A stretch of 64,000 bases of DNA. It comes from an uncultured Collinsella sp. Lineage in GTDB: Bacteria; Actinomycetota; Coriobacteriia; Coriobacteriales; Coriobacteriaceae. Below are positions 55,582 through 63,990 of this stretch, in pieces (the first letter of the stretch is position 1; every line of letters starts with the position of its first letter). The stretch covers positions 444,324 to 508,323 of the forward strand of contig CAUBIC010000001.1 of NCBI GenBank assembly GCA_958435945.1, written 5' to 3'. The position numbers and the translations under genes are program-made. The notes beneath the pieces were generated by a model. The model made no database searches. It was not told the origin of the DNA and saw only the letters and a program-made list of their open reading frames with translations.

Positions 55582-56952
55582 GTGGCAGACAAGAAGGAAC
55601 TGGCCGCTCGTGTCCTCGAGCTCGTGGGCGGCGCCGATAACGTTGTTATGGCAACGCACTGCATTACAAGGCTCAGATTCAACCTGAAGGACGATAGCAA
55701 GGCAGACCTGGAGGCCCTTAAGACGCTTGACGGCGCCTTGGGCGCGCAGGTTAAAGACGGACAGTGGCAAGTTATCATCGGCGCCAGCGTGGGGTCGGTA
55801 TATGACGAATTGGAGCCCATGCTAGGTGACAGGATGGGTGGCGAGGTCTCCGCCGACGCCGAGCAGCCTGAGCTCCAAAAAGGTTCGGCTCGCGTATTCG
55901 ATATCATCACCGGCATCTTTTCCGCTATCATTCCCGCACTGGTGGCGGGAGGCATCGTAAAGGGCATCCTGGCTGCTATCGCGGCTTTTGGAATCGACAC
56001 GGGTGCCGGCGACTTTGCGATATTCAATATGATTTCGGATATCCCGTTCTACTTCTTGCCGTTTTTGCTGGCAATGTCTACAGCTGATAAGTTCCGGGTC
56101 AACCGTTCGCTTGCGCTTTGTGTTGCCGGATCGCTGATGTACCCGACCATTGTCAACGCTGTCGGTACGGGCGAGACGCCCCTTGCGCTGTTCGGTTTTG
56201 CGGTGCCGATTTTTAGCTACGCCGATTCCGTGTTCCCGGTTATCTTTGGCGTCATTGGCTTGTCTTTTGTATATCGTGCAATCGACAAAGTCGTGCCGGA
56301 TCTTTTTAAGCTCGTTGTCGTTCCGGCGCTCTCCCTTGCTATCGTGATTCCCGTCAACCTGTTTGTGCTCGCTCCGATTGGTGCCTGGTGCGGTCTTGGT
56401 CTTGCCAACGGTATCGTTTGGCTATTCTCGACGTTAGGCCCCGTTGCCGGTTTTCTGCTGGGCTTCTTTATGCCGCTTATCGTGCTCTTCGGCATGCATC
56501 AGTCAACGAGCCCTATCCAGATTTCCAATATCGCAACGCTTGGGTATGACTATCTGCTCCCGATCTCTTTCTGCCATAACCTCGCCGAAAGCGGTGCGTC
56601 TTTTGGTGCAGCCCTGCGCATGACCGACGAAAAGCTCAAGTCCGCTGCAATGACGTGCGCCTTCTCAGCATTTATGGGAATTTCCGAGCCCGCCTTGTTT
56701 ACCGTTCAGGTTCCTAACAGGACTCCGCTTATCGCTGCGATGATTGCGGATGGCATTGGCGGTGCGCTTACCGTTGTTCTCGGCGCAAAGTGCTTCGGCT
56801 TTGTTATGCCCGGCATTACCTCGTTGCCCGTTTATGCCGATCCAAGCGGCAATCCCATGAACCTGATCATGATTGTCGTCTGCATCGCTTTGACTTGGGT
56901 TATCTCTGCGGCGCTCTCGTTTGCGCTCTATGGTCGTTTCGACAAAAAGTAA
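55582..56952 (+). CDS. PTS EIIBC, beta-glucoside type (no EIIA)
   Basis: Sugar transporter of 456 residues. EIIB at the N-terminus has the active Cys in VVMATHCITRLRFNLKDD; EIIC follows (ITGIFSAIIPALVAGGIVKGILA, FFMPLIVLFGMHQSTSPIQ, AFMGISEPALFTVQVPNRTPLIAAMIADGIGG). BglF-type proteins often end with EIIA; here it is missing, so another EIIA must serve it, and the one at 40740 is a candidate. The GTG at 55582 is chosen because AGGAG lies 8 bases before it; a GTG at 55573 is too close. Confidence 0.9.
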   Translation: MADKKELAARVLELVGGADNVVMATHCITRLRFNLKDDSKADLEALKTLDGALGAQVKDGQWQVIIGASVGSVYDELEPMLGDRMGGEVSADAEQPELQKGSARVFDIITGIFSAIIPALVAGGIVKGILAAIAAFGIDTGAGDFAIFNMISDIPFYFLPFLLAMSTADKFRVNRSLALCVAGSLMYPTIVNAVGTGETPLALFGFAVPIFSYADSVFPVIFGVIGLSFVYRAIDKVVPDLFKLVVVPALSLAIVIPVNLFVLAPIGAWCGLGLANGIVWLFSTLGPVAGFLLGFFMPLIVLFGMHQSTSPIQISNIATLGYDYLLPISFCHNLAESGASFGAALRMTDEKLKSAAMTCAFSAFMGISEPALFTVQVPNRTPLIAAMIADGIGGALTVVLGAKCFGFVMPGITSLPVYADPSGNPMNLIMIVVCIALTWVISAALSFALYGRFDKK

Positions 56953-56981
56953 CGACGTTTTGAGATAGACAATATTAATCG

Positions 56982-57030
56982 GCCGCTCGCCGGGGAATCG
57001 TTCTGCGACGCCCCAGCGAGCGGCATTTTA
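56982..57030. terminator. Terminator between EIIBC and ygiQ-like gene
   Basis: GCCGCTCGC-c-GGGG paired with CCCC-a-GCGAGCGGC, then ATTTTA. Could serve both convergent genes. Confidence 0.85.
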
Positions 57031-57078
57031 TTGGTGGGGCGTGTCGTGTCGCCAACGGCGGCATGCCGCCTCGCCGCG

Positions 57079-59220
57079 CTAGTTGCGTCTGCCGCCTCCG
57101 TTGGCGCCCTGACGCCCCTGTGCCGCGCGATTGCGACCGGCAGTGTTCTGCGCGCGGGGCATACCGCCGTGACCCTTGCTGCCCTTGGGCCCCTTGCCGG
57201 CGGCGCCACCGTGGGCCTTGCCGCCCTTCTTGCCGGTGCCATGCCCACCGCCGGCAGACGTCTCGCCCGGGCGTGGCGGCACGGGGCGAATCAGGCAAAG
57301 CTTGGTATAGCCGATCAGATCACGACGCCCGGCCTTCTCTAGCGCCTCGCGCACCAGCTTGTAGTTCTCGGGCTTGCGATACTGGATGAGCGCGCGCTGC
57401 ATGGCCTTCTCATGCGGGTCGCGCGCCACGTAGATCGGCTGCATGGTGCGCGGATCTACACCGGTGTAGTACATGCAGGTCGACATGGTGGACGGGGTGG
57501 GGTAGAAGTCCTGTACCTGCTCGGGCATGTAGCCCATGTCGCGCACGGCTTCGGCAAGGTCCACGGCTTCCTTCATGGTTGAACCGGGGTGGCTCGAGAT
57601 CAGATACGGCACCACGTACTGCTTGAGTCCGTATTCGCGATTCAAGCGTTCAAATTTACGGCAGAATGCGTCGTAGACAGCTCGGCTCGGCTTGCCCATC
57701 ACGGACAGCACCGCGTCGCTCACGTGCTCGGGCGCTACGCGCAGCTGGCCCGAGACATGGTGTTCCAGCAGCTCGCGTAAAAACTCGTCCGAGGCATCGG
57801 CCATGGTGTAGTCAAAACGGATGCCGCTGCGCACGAAGACCTTTTTGACGCCCGGCAGCTGGCGCAGGTCGCGCAACAGCTGCGTGTAGCCGCTTTCGTC
57901 GACCACCATGTTCTTGCACACGCTCGGCCACAGACAGCGCTTGTTCTTGCACACGCCGTGCTTGAGCTGCTTGTCGCAGGCGGGACGGCTAAAGTTGGCC
58001 GTCGGTCCGCCTACGTCGTTGATGTAGCCCTTAAACTCGGGATCGCGCGTGAGCAGCTCTGCCTCGCGCATGATCGAGTCGTGGCTGCGCATCTGCAACA
58101 CGCGACCTTGGTGGAAGGTGAGGGCGCAAAACGAGCATTCACCAAAGCACCCGCGGTTGGAGCTGATTGAAAACTTGATCTCGGCAAAGGCCGGCACGCC
58201 GCCCGCGGCATCGTAGTCGGGATGCCAATCGCGTGCGTAGGGGAGTTCGGCAACCTCGTCCATCTCGTCGGTGGTGAGTGTTGCCGACGGCGGGTTCTGC
58301 ACCACGTACACGCTGTTGGGATATGGCTCTACCAGGCGATGCCCGGTGATGGGGTCCATATTCTGCTGCTGCACGTTAAAGCTGCGGGCGTAGTTGAGCT
58401 TGTCGGCGGCAAGGTCGTCCCAGCTGGGCAGCAGGTCGTAGTCGTAGACCTCGTCGAGCGAGCTGGTGCGGTAGACGGTGCCATTGATATAGGTGATCTG
58501 ATCGACGGGCAGCCCCGCGTCGAGCGCGTCGGCGATCTCGACAATCGCGTGCTCGCCCATGCCGTAGATGAGGATGTCGGCGCCCGAGTCGAGCAGCACC
58601 GAGCGCTTGAGCTTGTCCTGCCAGTAGTCGTAGTGGGCCAGGCGACGCAGGCTTGCCTCGATGCCACCGATAATGATGGGGGCGTCCTTAAACGTCTGGC
58701 GGATGAGGTTGCCGTAGACCGTGACGGCGCGATTGGGACGGCGCCCCTCCTCGCCACCGGGGGTATAGGCGTCGGTGTGGCGGCGGTGTTTGGTCACCGA
58801 ATAGTGGTTGACCATGGAGTCCATGTTGCCGGCACTGACCAAAAAGCCCAGGCGCGGCTCGCCGAGCACAGTGATGCTGGCGGGGTCGGTCCAGTCGGGT
58901 TGGCAGATGATGCCCACCTTGTAGCCGTGCGCGTCGAGGACGCGACTGATGATGGCCATGCCAAAGCTGGGATGGTCCACATAGGCGTCGCCGCAGATGT
59001 AGACAAAGTCGCACTGGTCCCAGCCACGCGCATCCATGTCGGCGCGGCTGACGGGGAGGAACTTATCGCGGCCCGGTCGCCAGGGGCGGGCGGGCGTCGC
59101 TTGGGAATGCTTGGTGCGGGCGACCGTGGCCTGCGCCTTACCGCCGCGCTTTTGCTGCTGGCCCTGTTTGCCCTGCTGACTGCGCTGGTTGTTCTGAGCG
59201 TGCTGAGGCTTTTTTGCCAC
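57079..59220 (-). CDS. YgiQ family radical SAM protein
   Basis: About 713 residues of the YgiQ type, whose reaction is not established. The radical SAM cluster motif is SSNRGCFGECSFCALTFHQGR (CxxxCxxC). The YgiQ N-terminal domain begins near FLPVSRADMDARGWDQCDFVYICGDAYVDHPSFG; GIEASLRRLAHYDYW, CDKQLKHGVCKNKRCLWP and FVRSGIRFDY are further signs. Both ends are low complexity: an N-terminal Gln/Lys-rich tract and a C-terminal Gly/Lys/Arg-rich tail. The GTG at 59220 (GGGAGGGATC before it) is used; upstream extension looks non-coding. Confidence 0.9.
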   Translation of the reverse strand: MAKKPQHAQNNQRSQQGKQGQQQKRGGKAQATVARTKHSQATPARPWRPGRDKFLPVSRADMDARGWDQCDFVYICGDAYVDHPSFGMAIISRVLDAHGYKVGIICQPDWTDPASITVLGEPRLGFLVSAGNMDSMVNHYSVTKHRRHTDAYTPGGEEGRRPNRAVTVYGNLIRQTFKDAPIIIGGIEASLRRLAHYDYWQDKLKRSVLLDSGADILIYGMGEHAIVEIADALDAGLPVDQITYINGTVYRTSSLDEVYDYDLLPSWDDLAADKLNYARSFNVQQQNMDPITGHRLVEPYPNSVYVVQNPPSATLTTDEMDEVAELPYARDWHPDYDAAGGVPAFAEIKFSISSNRGCFGECSFCALTFHQGRVLQMRSHDSIMREAELLTRDPEFKGYINDVGGPTANFSRPACDKQLKHGVCKNKRCLWPSVCKNMVVDESGYTQLLRDLRQLPGVKKVFVRSGIRFDYTMADASDEFLRELLEHHVSGQLRVAPEHVSDAVLSVMGKPSRAVYDAFCRKFERLNREYGLKQYVVPYLISSHPGSTMKEAVDLAEAVRDMGYMPEQVQDFYPTPSTMSTCMYYTGVDPRTMQPIYVARDPHEKAMQRALIQYRKPENYKLVREALEKAGRRDLIGYTKLCLIRPVPPRPGETSAGGGHGTGKKGGKAHGGAAGKGPKGSKGHGGMPRAQNTAGRNRAAQGRQGANGGGRRN

Positions 59221-59472
59221 GATCCCTCCCGGTGTTTGTATGCTGCACGTAATTGTAACCAGTCTTTTTGGGACGGGGCTAAAAAGACTGGGGGAGTACA
59301 TGAGCTGGGGATCGGCGCGTCGATGCGGGGATCGTTTGTTTCCAGACTGTGTATCTGCGCGTTGGAGAACCCGTCTCGCGCGCACGCCATGTTGTCAATG
59401 GGTTACAGTATGAACGGCGGCTATGTTTCCGCCAACGCACGAGAGAGTCGTCAACAAGGAGGATGCACGACG

Positions 59473-60192
59473 ATGCAGCGTGCCAAACAGATATCGGAGT
59501 CTATTGAGCTGGGCATCATCTTGGCGCTCGCCGGTGGCTTTATGGACGTCTATTCGTACATTGGGCGCGATCATGTTTTCGCCAACGCGCAGACAGGCAA
59601 CATCCTGCTCGTGGGCGTGAGCATCTCGGAGGGCAACTGGGCACTTGCGGGACGCTACTTCTTCCCCGTGGTGTCGTTTGCCGTGGGCATTATGCTTGCC
59701 GACCTGGTACACGAGCGGTTTGGCAGCGTGATTCACTGGCGCCAAGTGACGGTGTTCTTTGAAGCCGTCATCTTGCTGGGCGTGAGCTTTATCCCCGGTG
59801 GCGGTTACAACCTGCTCGCCAACTGCCTCACCTCGTTTGCCTGCGGCATGCAGGTCGAGAGCTTCCGCAAGATACATGGTCACGGCATCGCCACGACCAT
59901 GTGCATCGGTAACCTGCGCAACGCGCTGCAAAACGTGGACGACTACATCATCACCCACAAGCGCGGCTTTTTGGAAAACGGCGTGCTGTACTTTGGCGTG
60001 ATCTTTACCTTTGTGTTTGGCGCCGTGCTGGGCAACTGGTGTATTGAGCGCATGGGCCTGCATGCCATCGTCGTGGCGAGCTTGCTGCTGTTTGTCGCGT
60101 TTGCCATCATGTTTATCGACCGCGAGCGCGATTTGCACAGGAAATGGGCCCGCATCATAGCTGACTGGCAGACCGCGAGTCTTAAGCGCTAA
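59473..60192 (+). CDS. DUF1275 (YoaK-like) membrane protein
   Basis: Predicted 239-residue membrane protein of the YoaK/DUF1275 family, function unknown. Family features: LALAGGFMDVYSYIGRDHVFANAQTGNILLVGVSISEGNW, CLTSFACGMQVESFRKIHGHGIATTMCIGNLRNAL, then two C-terminal helices. About six hydrophobic segments. The ATG at 59473 has AAGGAGG upstream; the long frame 5' of it is antisense to the radical SAM gene. It is read toward the hairpin into which the IS element inserted. Confidence 0.88.
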   Translation: MQRAKQISESIELGIILALAGGFMDVYSYIGRDHVFANAQTGNILLVGVSISEGNWALAGRYFFPVVSFAVGIMLADLVHERFGSVIHWRQVTVFFEAVILLGVSFIPGGGYNLLANCLTSFACGMQVESFRKIHGHGIATTMCIGNLRNALQNVDDYIITHKRGFLENGVLYFGVIFTFVFGAVLGNWCIERMGLHAIVVASLLLFVAFAIMFIDRERDLHRKWARIIADWQTASLKR

Positions 60193-60207
60193 GGTGCATG
60201 TTCGTAA

Positions 60208-61679
60208 GGTAGTGTCGAAAAAGTTGGTGTAAGGGCCCTTGCGGCCCCTGTGTCCGATATCCGGAATCAGTTGATATCCTAGGCCGCCTCCACGCTGTCG
60301 GCAAGTTCCAGGCTGGATTCGATCATCTTCCTGGCCGCCTTCTCCAGCTCCGCCCAGTCGTGCTCGCCCGCGGCACCCATTCTGAACGCGGCGTCATGCA
60401 TCTCGGCCATCTTCCTCTCCGAGAAGTAGCGCGAGCCGGACCATGTCTCGGCCTGGTCGCACATGACGGCGCCCACGAGCCTGAGCAGCGAACTCTCCGA
60501 CGGGAAGACCTGCACCACGCGCGAGCGGCGCTTGATTTCCCTGTTGGCGCGCTCCTGCACGTTGTTGGTGCGCAGGCGCTTCCAGTGCGACGGCGGGAAG
60601 TCCAGGTACGCGAGCGCGTCGGGCTCCGCCTCCTCGAGCACCCTCGCCGCCCTCGGGCAGCACCCCTCCAGCATCTCGCACGCCGCGTGGTACATGGCCA
60701 CGGCGGTGGCGGCGTCCCCGGCGCGGAAGACCGAGGAGACGATGCGCCCCACGCGGCGCCTCAGCTGCCAGGAGCCGGCCTCGCGCATGCAGTCGCGCAT
60801 CAGGTGCACCGCGCAGCGCTGCCAGGCCGCCCCCTGGAAGACCTCGCCTACGGCCCTGACCAGGCCCCCGTGGGCATCGGATACGACGAGCTCGGTGCCG
60901 GTCGCGCCGCGGTCGCGCAGCTTCCGCAGGAAACCGAGCCACGATTCGTAGGACTCCGTGTCCACCACGGACACCCCCAGCACCCGCCTCCAGCCGGACT
61001 CGTCGCAGCCTATCGCCGTGACCACTGCGGTCGAAGCCACGCGGCCCCCGCGGCGGCACTTGACGTAGGTCGCGTCGAGCCAGATGTAGGGTATCGCGCG
61101 CGCATCGAGCGGCCCCTCCGCGAGGTCGGCTATCTCGGCGTCGAGGGTCGCGGCGATCGCGCTCACGCGGTCCCTGCCGAGCCTCTCGATGCCCATCTTC
61201 TCGGCTATCCTCTGCACCTTCCTGGTGCTGGTGCCGGTGGCGTACATCTCGGCTACCGCCGCGACGAGCGCGCGGTCGACGCGCTGGTAGCGCTCGAGGA
61301 CGTCCTCGGGGAAGAAGCTGCCCGTCCTGAGCTTGGGGATTCTCAGGTTGAGCGTGCCCACGCACGTCTCGAGGCCGCGGTCCCTGTAGCCGTTCCTGCT
61401 GTTGGCCCCATCGCCGCAGAGCTGGTCGGCCTCCTCGTCCATGATGGCGTTGACCACCTGCTCGGCGAGCAGCCTGAGCAGCGACTGGATGTCGACCATC
61501 CCGTCGGTCGACCTCGGGATGGCGGCCTTATCCGGCATCGCGTCTGCTAATATCTCCATAGCGGTCCCTGTCCTTTCCCAGAACCTGTGTTATGTAGCAA
61601 TTCCAGATTCTAGGACAGGGGCCGCTTGCGTTTGGCGGTCAGCCGTCGGCGCGCTTACACCAACATTTCCGACGCGATC
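60208..61679 (-). mobile_element. IS256-family insertion sequence, complete with ends and target duplication
   Basis: A 1472-bp element. The outer 26 bases match inverted at 21 of 26 positions: left 60208-60233 begins GGTAGTGTCGAAAAAGTTGG, right 61654-61679 begins, on the minus strand, GATCGCGTCGGAAATGTTGG. It is flanked by the 8-bp direct repeat GTTCGTAA at 60200-60207 and 61680-61687, the usual target size for this family. One intact transposase is inside, so it may be active and was probably inserted recently. Confidence 0.9.
60279..61559 (-). CDS. IS256-family transposase
   Basis: DDE transposase of 426 residues for cut or copy-paste movement of the element. Typical blocks: GVETC-like N-terminal zinc/helix region (CGDGANSRNGYRDRGLETCVGTLNLRIPKLRTGSFFPE), first Asp in IPYIWLDATYVKCRRGG, second Asp in ELVVSDAHGGLVRAV, and the Glu in LRTNNVQERANREIKRRSRVVQVFPS. 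No frameshift or stop is present. An open frame on the opposite strand is a shadow. Confidence 0.95.
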   Translation of the reverse strand: MEILADAMPDKAAIPRSTDGMVDIQSLLRLLAEQVVNAIMDEEADQLCGDGANSRNGYRDRGLETCVGTLNLRIPKLRTGSFFPEDVLERYQRVDRALVAAVAEMYATGTSTRKVQRIAEKMGIERLGRDRVSAIAATLDAEIADLAEGPLDARAIPYIWLDATYVKCRRGGRVASTAVVTAIGCDESGWRRVLGVSVVDTESYESWLGFLRKLRDRGATGTELVVSDAHGGLVRAVGEVFQGAAWQRCAVHLMRDCMREAGSWQLRRRVGRIVSSVFRAGDAATAVAMYHAACEMLEGCCPRAARVLEEAEPDALAYLDFPPSHWKRLRTNNVQERANREIKRRSRVVQVFPSESSLLRLVGAVMCDQAETWSGSRYFSERKMAEMHDAAFRMGAAGEHDWAELEKAARKMIESSLELADSVEAA

Positions 61680-61739
61680 GTTCGTAACAACATTCAGGAG
61701 CCAGAAAAAACTATCCAGCTCCTGAATGTTGCTACGAAC
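61680..61739. terminator. Long hairpin hit by the IS element
   Basis: GTTCGTAaCAACATTCAGGAG and the matching CTCCTGAATGTTGcTACGAAC form a 22-bp stem with a 16-base A-rich loop. Its first 8 bases are the IS target duplication. It lies between two convergent genes and so is probably a bidirectional terminator. Confidence 0.75.
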
Positions 61740-61752
61740 TGCTTTTTGCGAT

Positions 61753-62292
61753 TTATTCGAGATGCTCTTCAATCCGAGCCCTAAGAAGGGCAATGGCTGT
61801 AGGTATTCCAATTGCGGCGGCTAATTCGGCTTTATCCAAAACCTGTATGCTAAAGCACGATTGTTTATCACATTGAAGGACGATAACTGAAGATAGTTTC
61901 ACTTCCCGTTGGCTGAATATATCGTAATCTCCAAATAGGAAGTTACCTTTTATTGTGTAATTCGGTATGTTCGTTACGCACTTCATCTCAAGTCTGTTTA
62001 GGCCATAATCAAACACCGCAACTTCCTTGTGTTCGATGATGAGCGCAACCCTGGGCATGTTGCTAAAACCACCGTCGACGACAGTGAAGAGTTTTTCATT
62101 TGCATCGTCATAAACGGTATATTTAAGACTCAATAGCTGTCCTAGTGGACCCGTGAACCCATGTTTTTTGATGTTGAGGTTGTCTCCTGCTGGGTTGATG
62201 AGAGCCAGAGTATGCGGATAAGGGTTACCTTCAATTGAGATTTGATATTCGTTTGTAGCCGTCTTGCTCGATTTAGGACAACTAGCCACCAT
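61753..62292 (-). CDS. Unknown protein, possibly LURP-one/tubby-like fold
   Basis: About 179 residues, more AT-rich than its neighbours. The chain is mostly beta strands: LLSLKYTVYDDANEKLFTVVDGG, RVALIIEHKEVAVFDYG, EMKCVTNIPNYTIKGNFLFGDYDIF, ending in an Ala/Ile-rich helix (AAAIGIPTAIALLRARI). Short strands, a cytoplasmic look and a terminal hydrophobic helix recall YxjI/LURP-one-type proteins, but I am not sure. The AT content suggests acquisition by transfer. The start at the first ATG is not well supported by a ribosome site. Confidence 0.55.
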   Translation of the reverse strand: MVASCPKSSKTATNEYQISIEGNPYPHTLALINPAGDNLNIKKHGFTGPLGQLLSLKYTVYDDANEKLFTVVDGGFSNMPRVALIIEHKEVAVFDYGLNRLEMKCVTNIPNYTIKGNFLFGDYDIFSQREVKLSSVIVLQCDKQSCFSIQVLDKAELAAAIGIPTAIALLRARIEEHLE

Positions 62293-62704
62293 GTGTCATC
62301 GCCTCGATCGAATTGGAACCGTCTTCTGCTTCGTGCGGAGAATTACGCTGTACGTTGCAGTAGATGCAGCTGCAATAACCGCATGGGCAATTTCTAACAA
62401 AATGAATGACGTTATTTGCTGCATGCATGTTATTCACTACAAAGTATCTTTTTATAAACGTATTGTCAAACATATATTGCTAAAACAGAAACAATTTATA
62501 GACTGAGTCGGTCGTATTCTTTGGGCGATTGCTCCTAGAATCTAGTCTTCGCTGCTGTCGGGAGGGAAGGGCTAAGGCCCCGTTAGTATGTTGAAGCGCT
62601 TTAAACTATTTGACGTTCTCACGTGTTTTTTGTTTCAAAAGCGTTAGGATGGGACTTATAGTGCGGGGCGTAACGGGTGCCCCGCGCACGATAGGAGGCT
62701 ATCA
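62293..62704. other. AT-rich spacer with control region of the dehydrogenase gene
   Basis: No gene supported. The left ~220 bases are AT-rich like the gene at 61753. The right part has the operator and promoter elements of the alcohol dehydrogenase gene. Confidence 0.55.
62592..62662 (+). promoter_or_regulatory. Operator and promoter region of fucO-like gene
   Basis: TTGAAGCGCTTTAA (62592-62605) is a near perfect palindrome with the AAGCGCTT core typical of LacI-family operators. Possible promoter elements follow: TTTCAA and TATAGT with 17 bases between (62634-62662). The -35 match is poor. Confidence 0.45.
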
Positions 62705-63871
62705 ATGGCTAATCGTTTCGTTCTCAACACCATTTCTTACCATGGTTCCGGCGCCATCAAGGAGATTCCCGGCGAGCTCCAGCGTCGTGGCTACAAGAAG
62801 ATCTTCGTCTGCTCCGACCCCGATCTGGTCAAGTTTGGCGTTACCGCTAAGGTGACCGACGAGCTCGACGCCGCCGGCATCGCTTGGAGCCTCTACTCCG
62901 AGATTAAGCCCAACCCCACCATCCAGAACGTCAAGGACGGCGTCGAGGCCTTCAAGGCCGCCGAGGCTGACGCTATCGTGACCATTGGTGGTGGCTCCTC
63001 CATGGACACCGCCAAGGCTATCGGCATCATCATCAACAACCCCGAGTTCGCCGATGTCCGCAGCCTCGAGGGCGTTGCTCCCACTAAGAACCACGCCGTG
63101 TTCACCATCGCCGTGCCGACGACCGCCGGTACCGCCGCCGAGGTGACCATCAACTACGTCATCACCGACCCCGAGAAGGTTCGCAAGTTCGTGTGCGTCG
63201 ACACCAACGACGCCCCCGAGGTCGCCGTCGTCGACCCCGACATGATGGCTTCCATGCCCGCCGGCCTGACCGCCTCCACTGGCATGGACGCTCTGACCCA
63301 CGCCATCGAGGGCTACACCACCAAGGGCGCTTGGGAGCTCTCCGACATGTTCCACTTTGAGGCTATTAAGCTGATCAGCGAGAACCTGCGCGACTCTGTC
63401 GCCGAGGCCAAGTCCGGTCAGCCCGGCTCCGGCCGCGAGGGCATGGCTCTTGGCCAGTATGTCGCCGGCATGGGCTTCTCCAACGTCGGCCTGGGCATCG
63501 ACCACGCCATGGCTCACACCCTGTCCGCTCACTACGACACCCCGCACGGCGTTGCTTGCGCCATGCTGCTGCCGATCGCCATGGAGTTCAACAAGCCGGT
63601 TTGCGCCGAGCGCCTGGCCAAGGTTGCCGTCGCCATGGGCGTTGACACCTCGGGCATGAGCACCGACGAGGCTGCCGACGCCGCTATCGCCGCCGTTAAG
63701 CAGCTTTCCGCCGACGTGAACATCCCGCACGTCTGCGAGGCCATGAAGGCTGACGAGATCGAGGTCCTGGCCAAGGACGCCATGGCCGACGCCTGCTTCC
63801 CGGGTAACCCGCGCGAGGCGACGCTCGACGACGTCATCGAGCTCTTCAAGAAGATCTGCCCGGCTGCCTAA
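62705..63871 (+). CDS. Iron-containing alcohol dehydrogenase (FucO/lactaldehyde reductase type)
   Basis: Fe-dependent group III alcohol dehydrogenase of 388 residues that reduces aldehydes with NAD(P)H. NAD motif IVTIGGGSSMDTAKAIG; VPTTAGTAAEVTINYVI; the metal ligands lie in GMDALTHAIEGY and GIDHAMAHTLSAHYDTPHG (His residues at the usual places). FucO-type by pattern, so lactaldehyde or other short aldehydes are the likely substrates. Codon use is strongly biased to C-ending codons, which suggests high expression. AGGAGG precedes the ATG; a cruciform-family repeat and terminator follow. Confidence 0.92.
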   Translation: MANRFVLNTISYHGSGAIKEIPGELQRRGYKKIFVCSDPDLVKFGVTAKVTDELDAAGIAWSLYSEIKPNPTIQNVKDGVEAFKAAEADAIVTIGGGSSMDTAKAIGIIINNPEFADVRSLEGVAPTKNHAVFTIAVPTTAGTAAEVTINYVITDPEKVRKFVCVDTNDAPEVAVVDPDMMASMPAGLTASTGMDALTHAIEGYTTKGAWELSDMFHFEAIKLISENLRDSVAEAKSGQPGSGREGMALGQYVAGMGFSNVGLGIDHAMAHTLSAHYDTPHGVACAMLLPIAMEFNKPVCAERLAKVAVAMGVDTSGMSTDEAADAAIAAVKQLSADVNIPHVCEAMKADEIEVLAKDAMADACFPGNPREATLDDVIELFKKICPAA

Positions 63872-63907
63872 CTTGGTTCGGCGGGCCCCTGCCCGTTAGC
63901 CCCACAA

Positions 63908-63942
63908 TCGTCCTCGGACATGTCGGAAGCCCCCGCTGCGCA
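63908..63942. repeat. Relative of the 6.8-kb cruciform repeat
   Basis: CGTCCTCGGACATGTCGGA and CCCCGCTGCGCAC match the minus strand of 6831-6863 with few differences. Confidence 0.7.
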
Positions 63943-63951
63943 CTTTGAACT

Positions 63952-63990
63952 GCCTCCCATTTCTTGGACATGAGAAATGGGAGGCTTTTT
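63952..63990 (+). terminator. Terminator of fucO-like gene
   Basis: GCCTCCCATTTCt and GAGAAATGGGAGGC form a long stem, followed by TTTTT. Confidence 0.9.

Noticed and set aside
58222..59472. N-terminal extension of the DUF1275 gene across the radical SAM gene
   Set aside because: The extended part is antisense to ygiQ; the ATG at 59473 has a proper ribosome site.
60360..61550. Open frame opposite the transposase
   Set aside because: Antisense shadow; the transposase has full DDE motifs.
62264..62506. Short open frame on the plus strand
   Set aside because: AT-rich chance frame overlapping the 5' region of the gene at 61753-62292.
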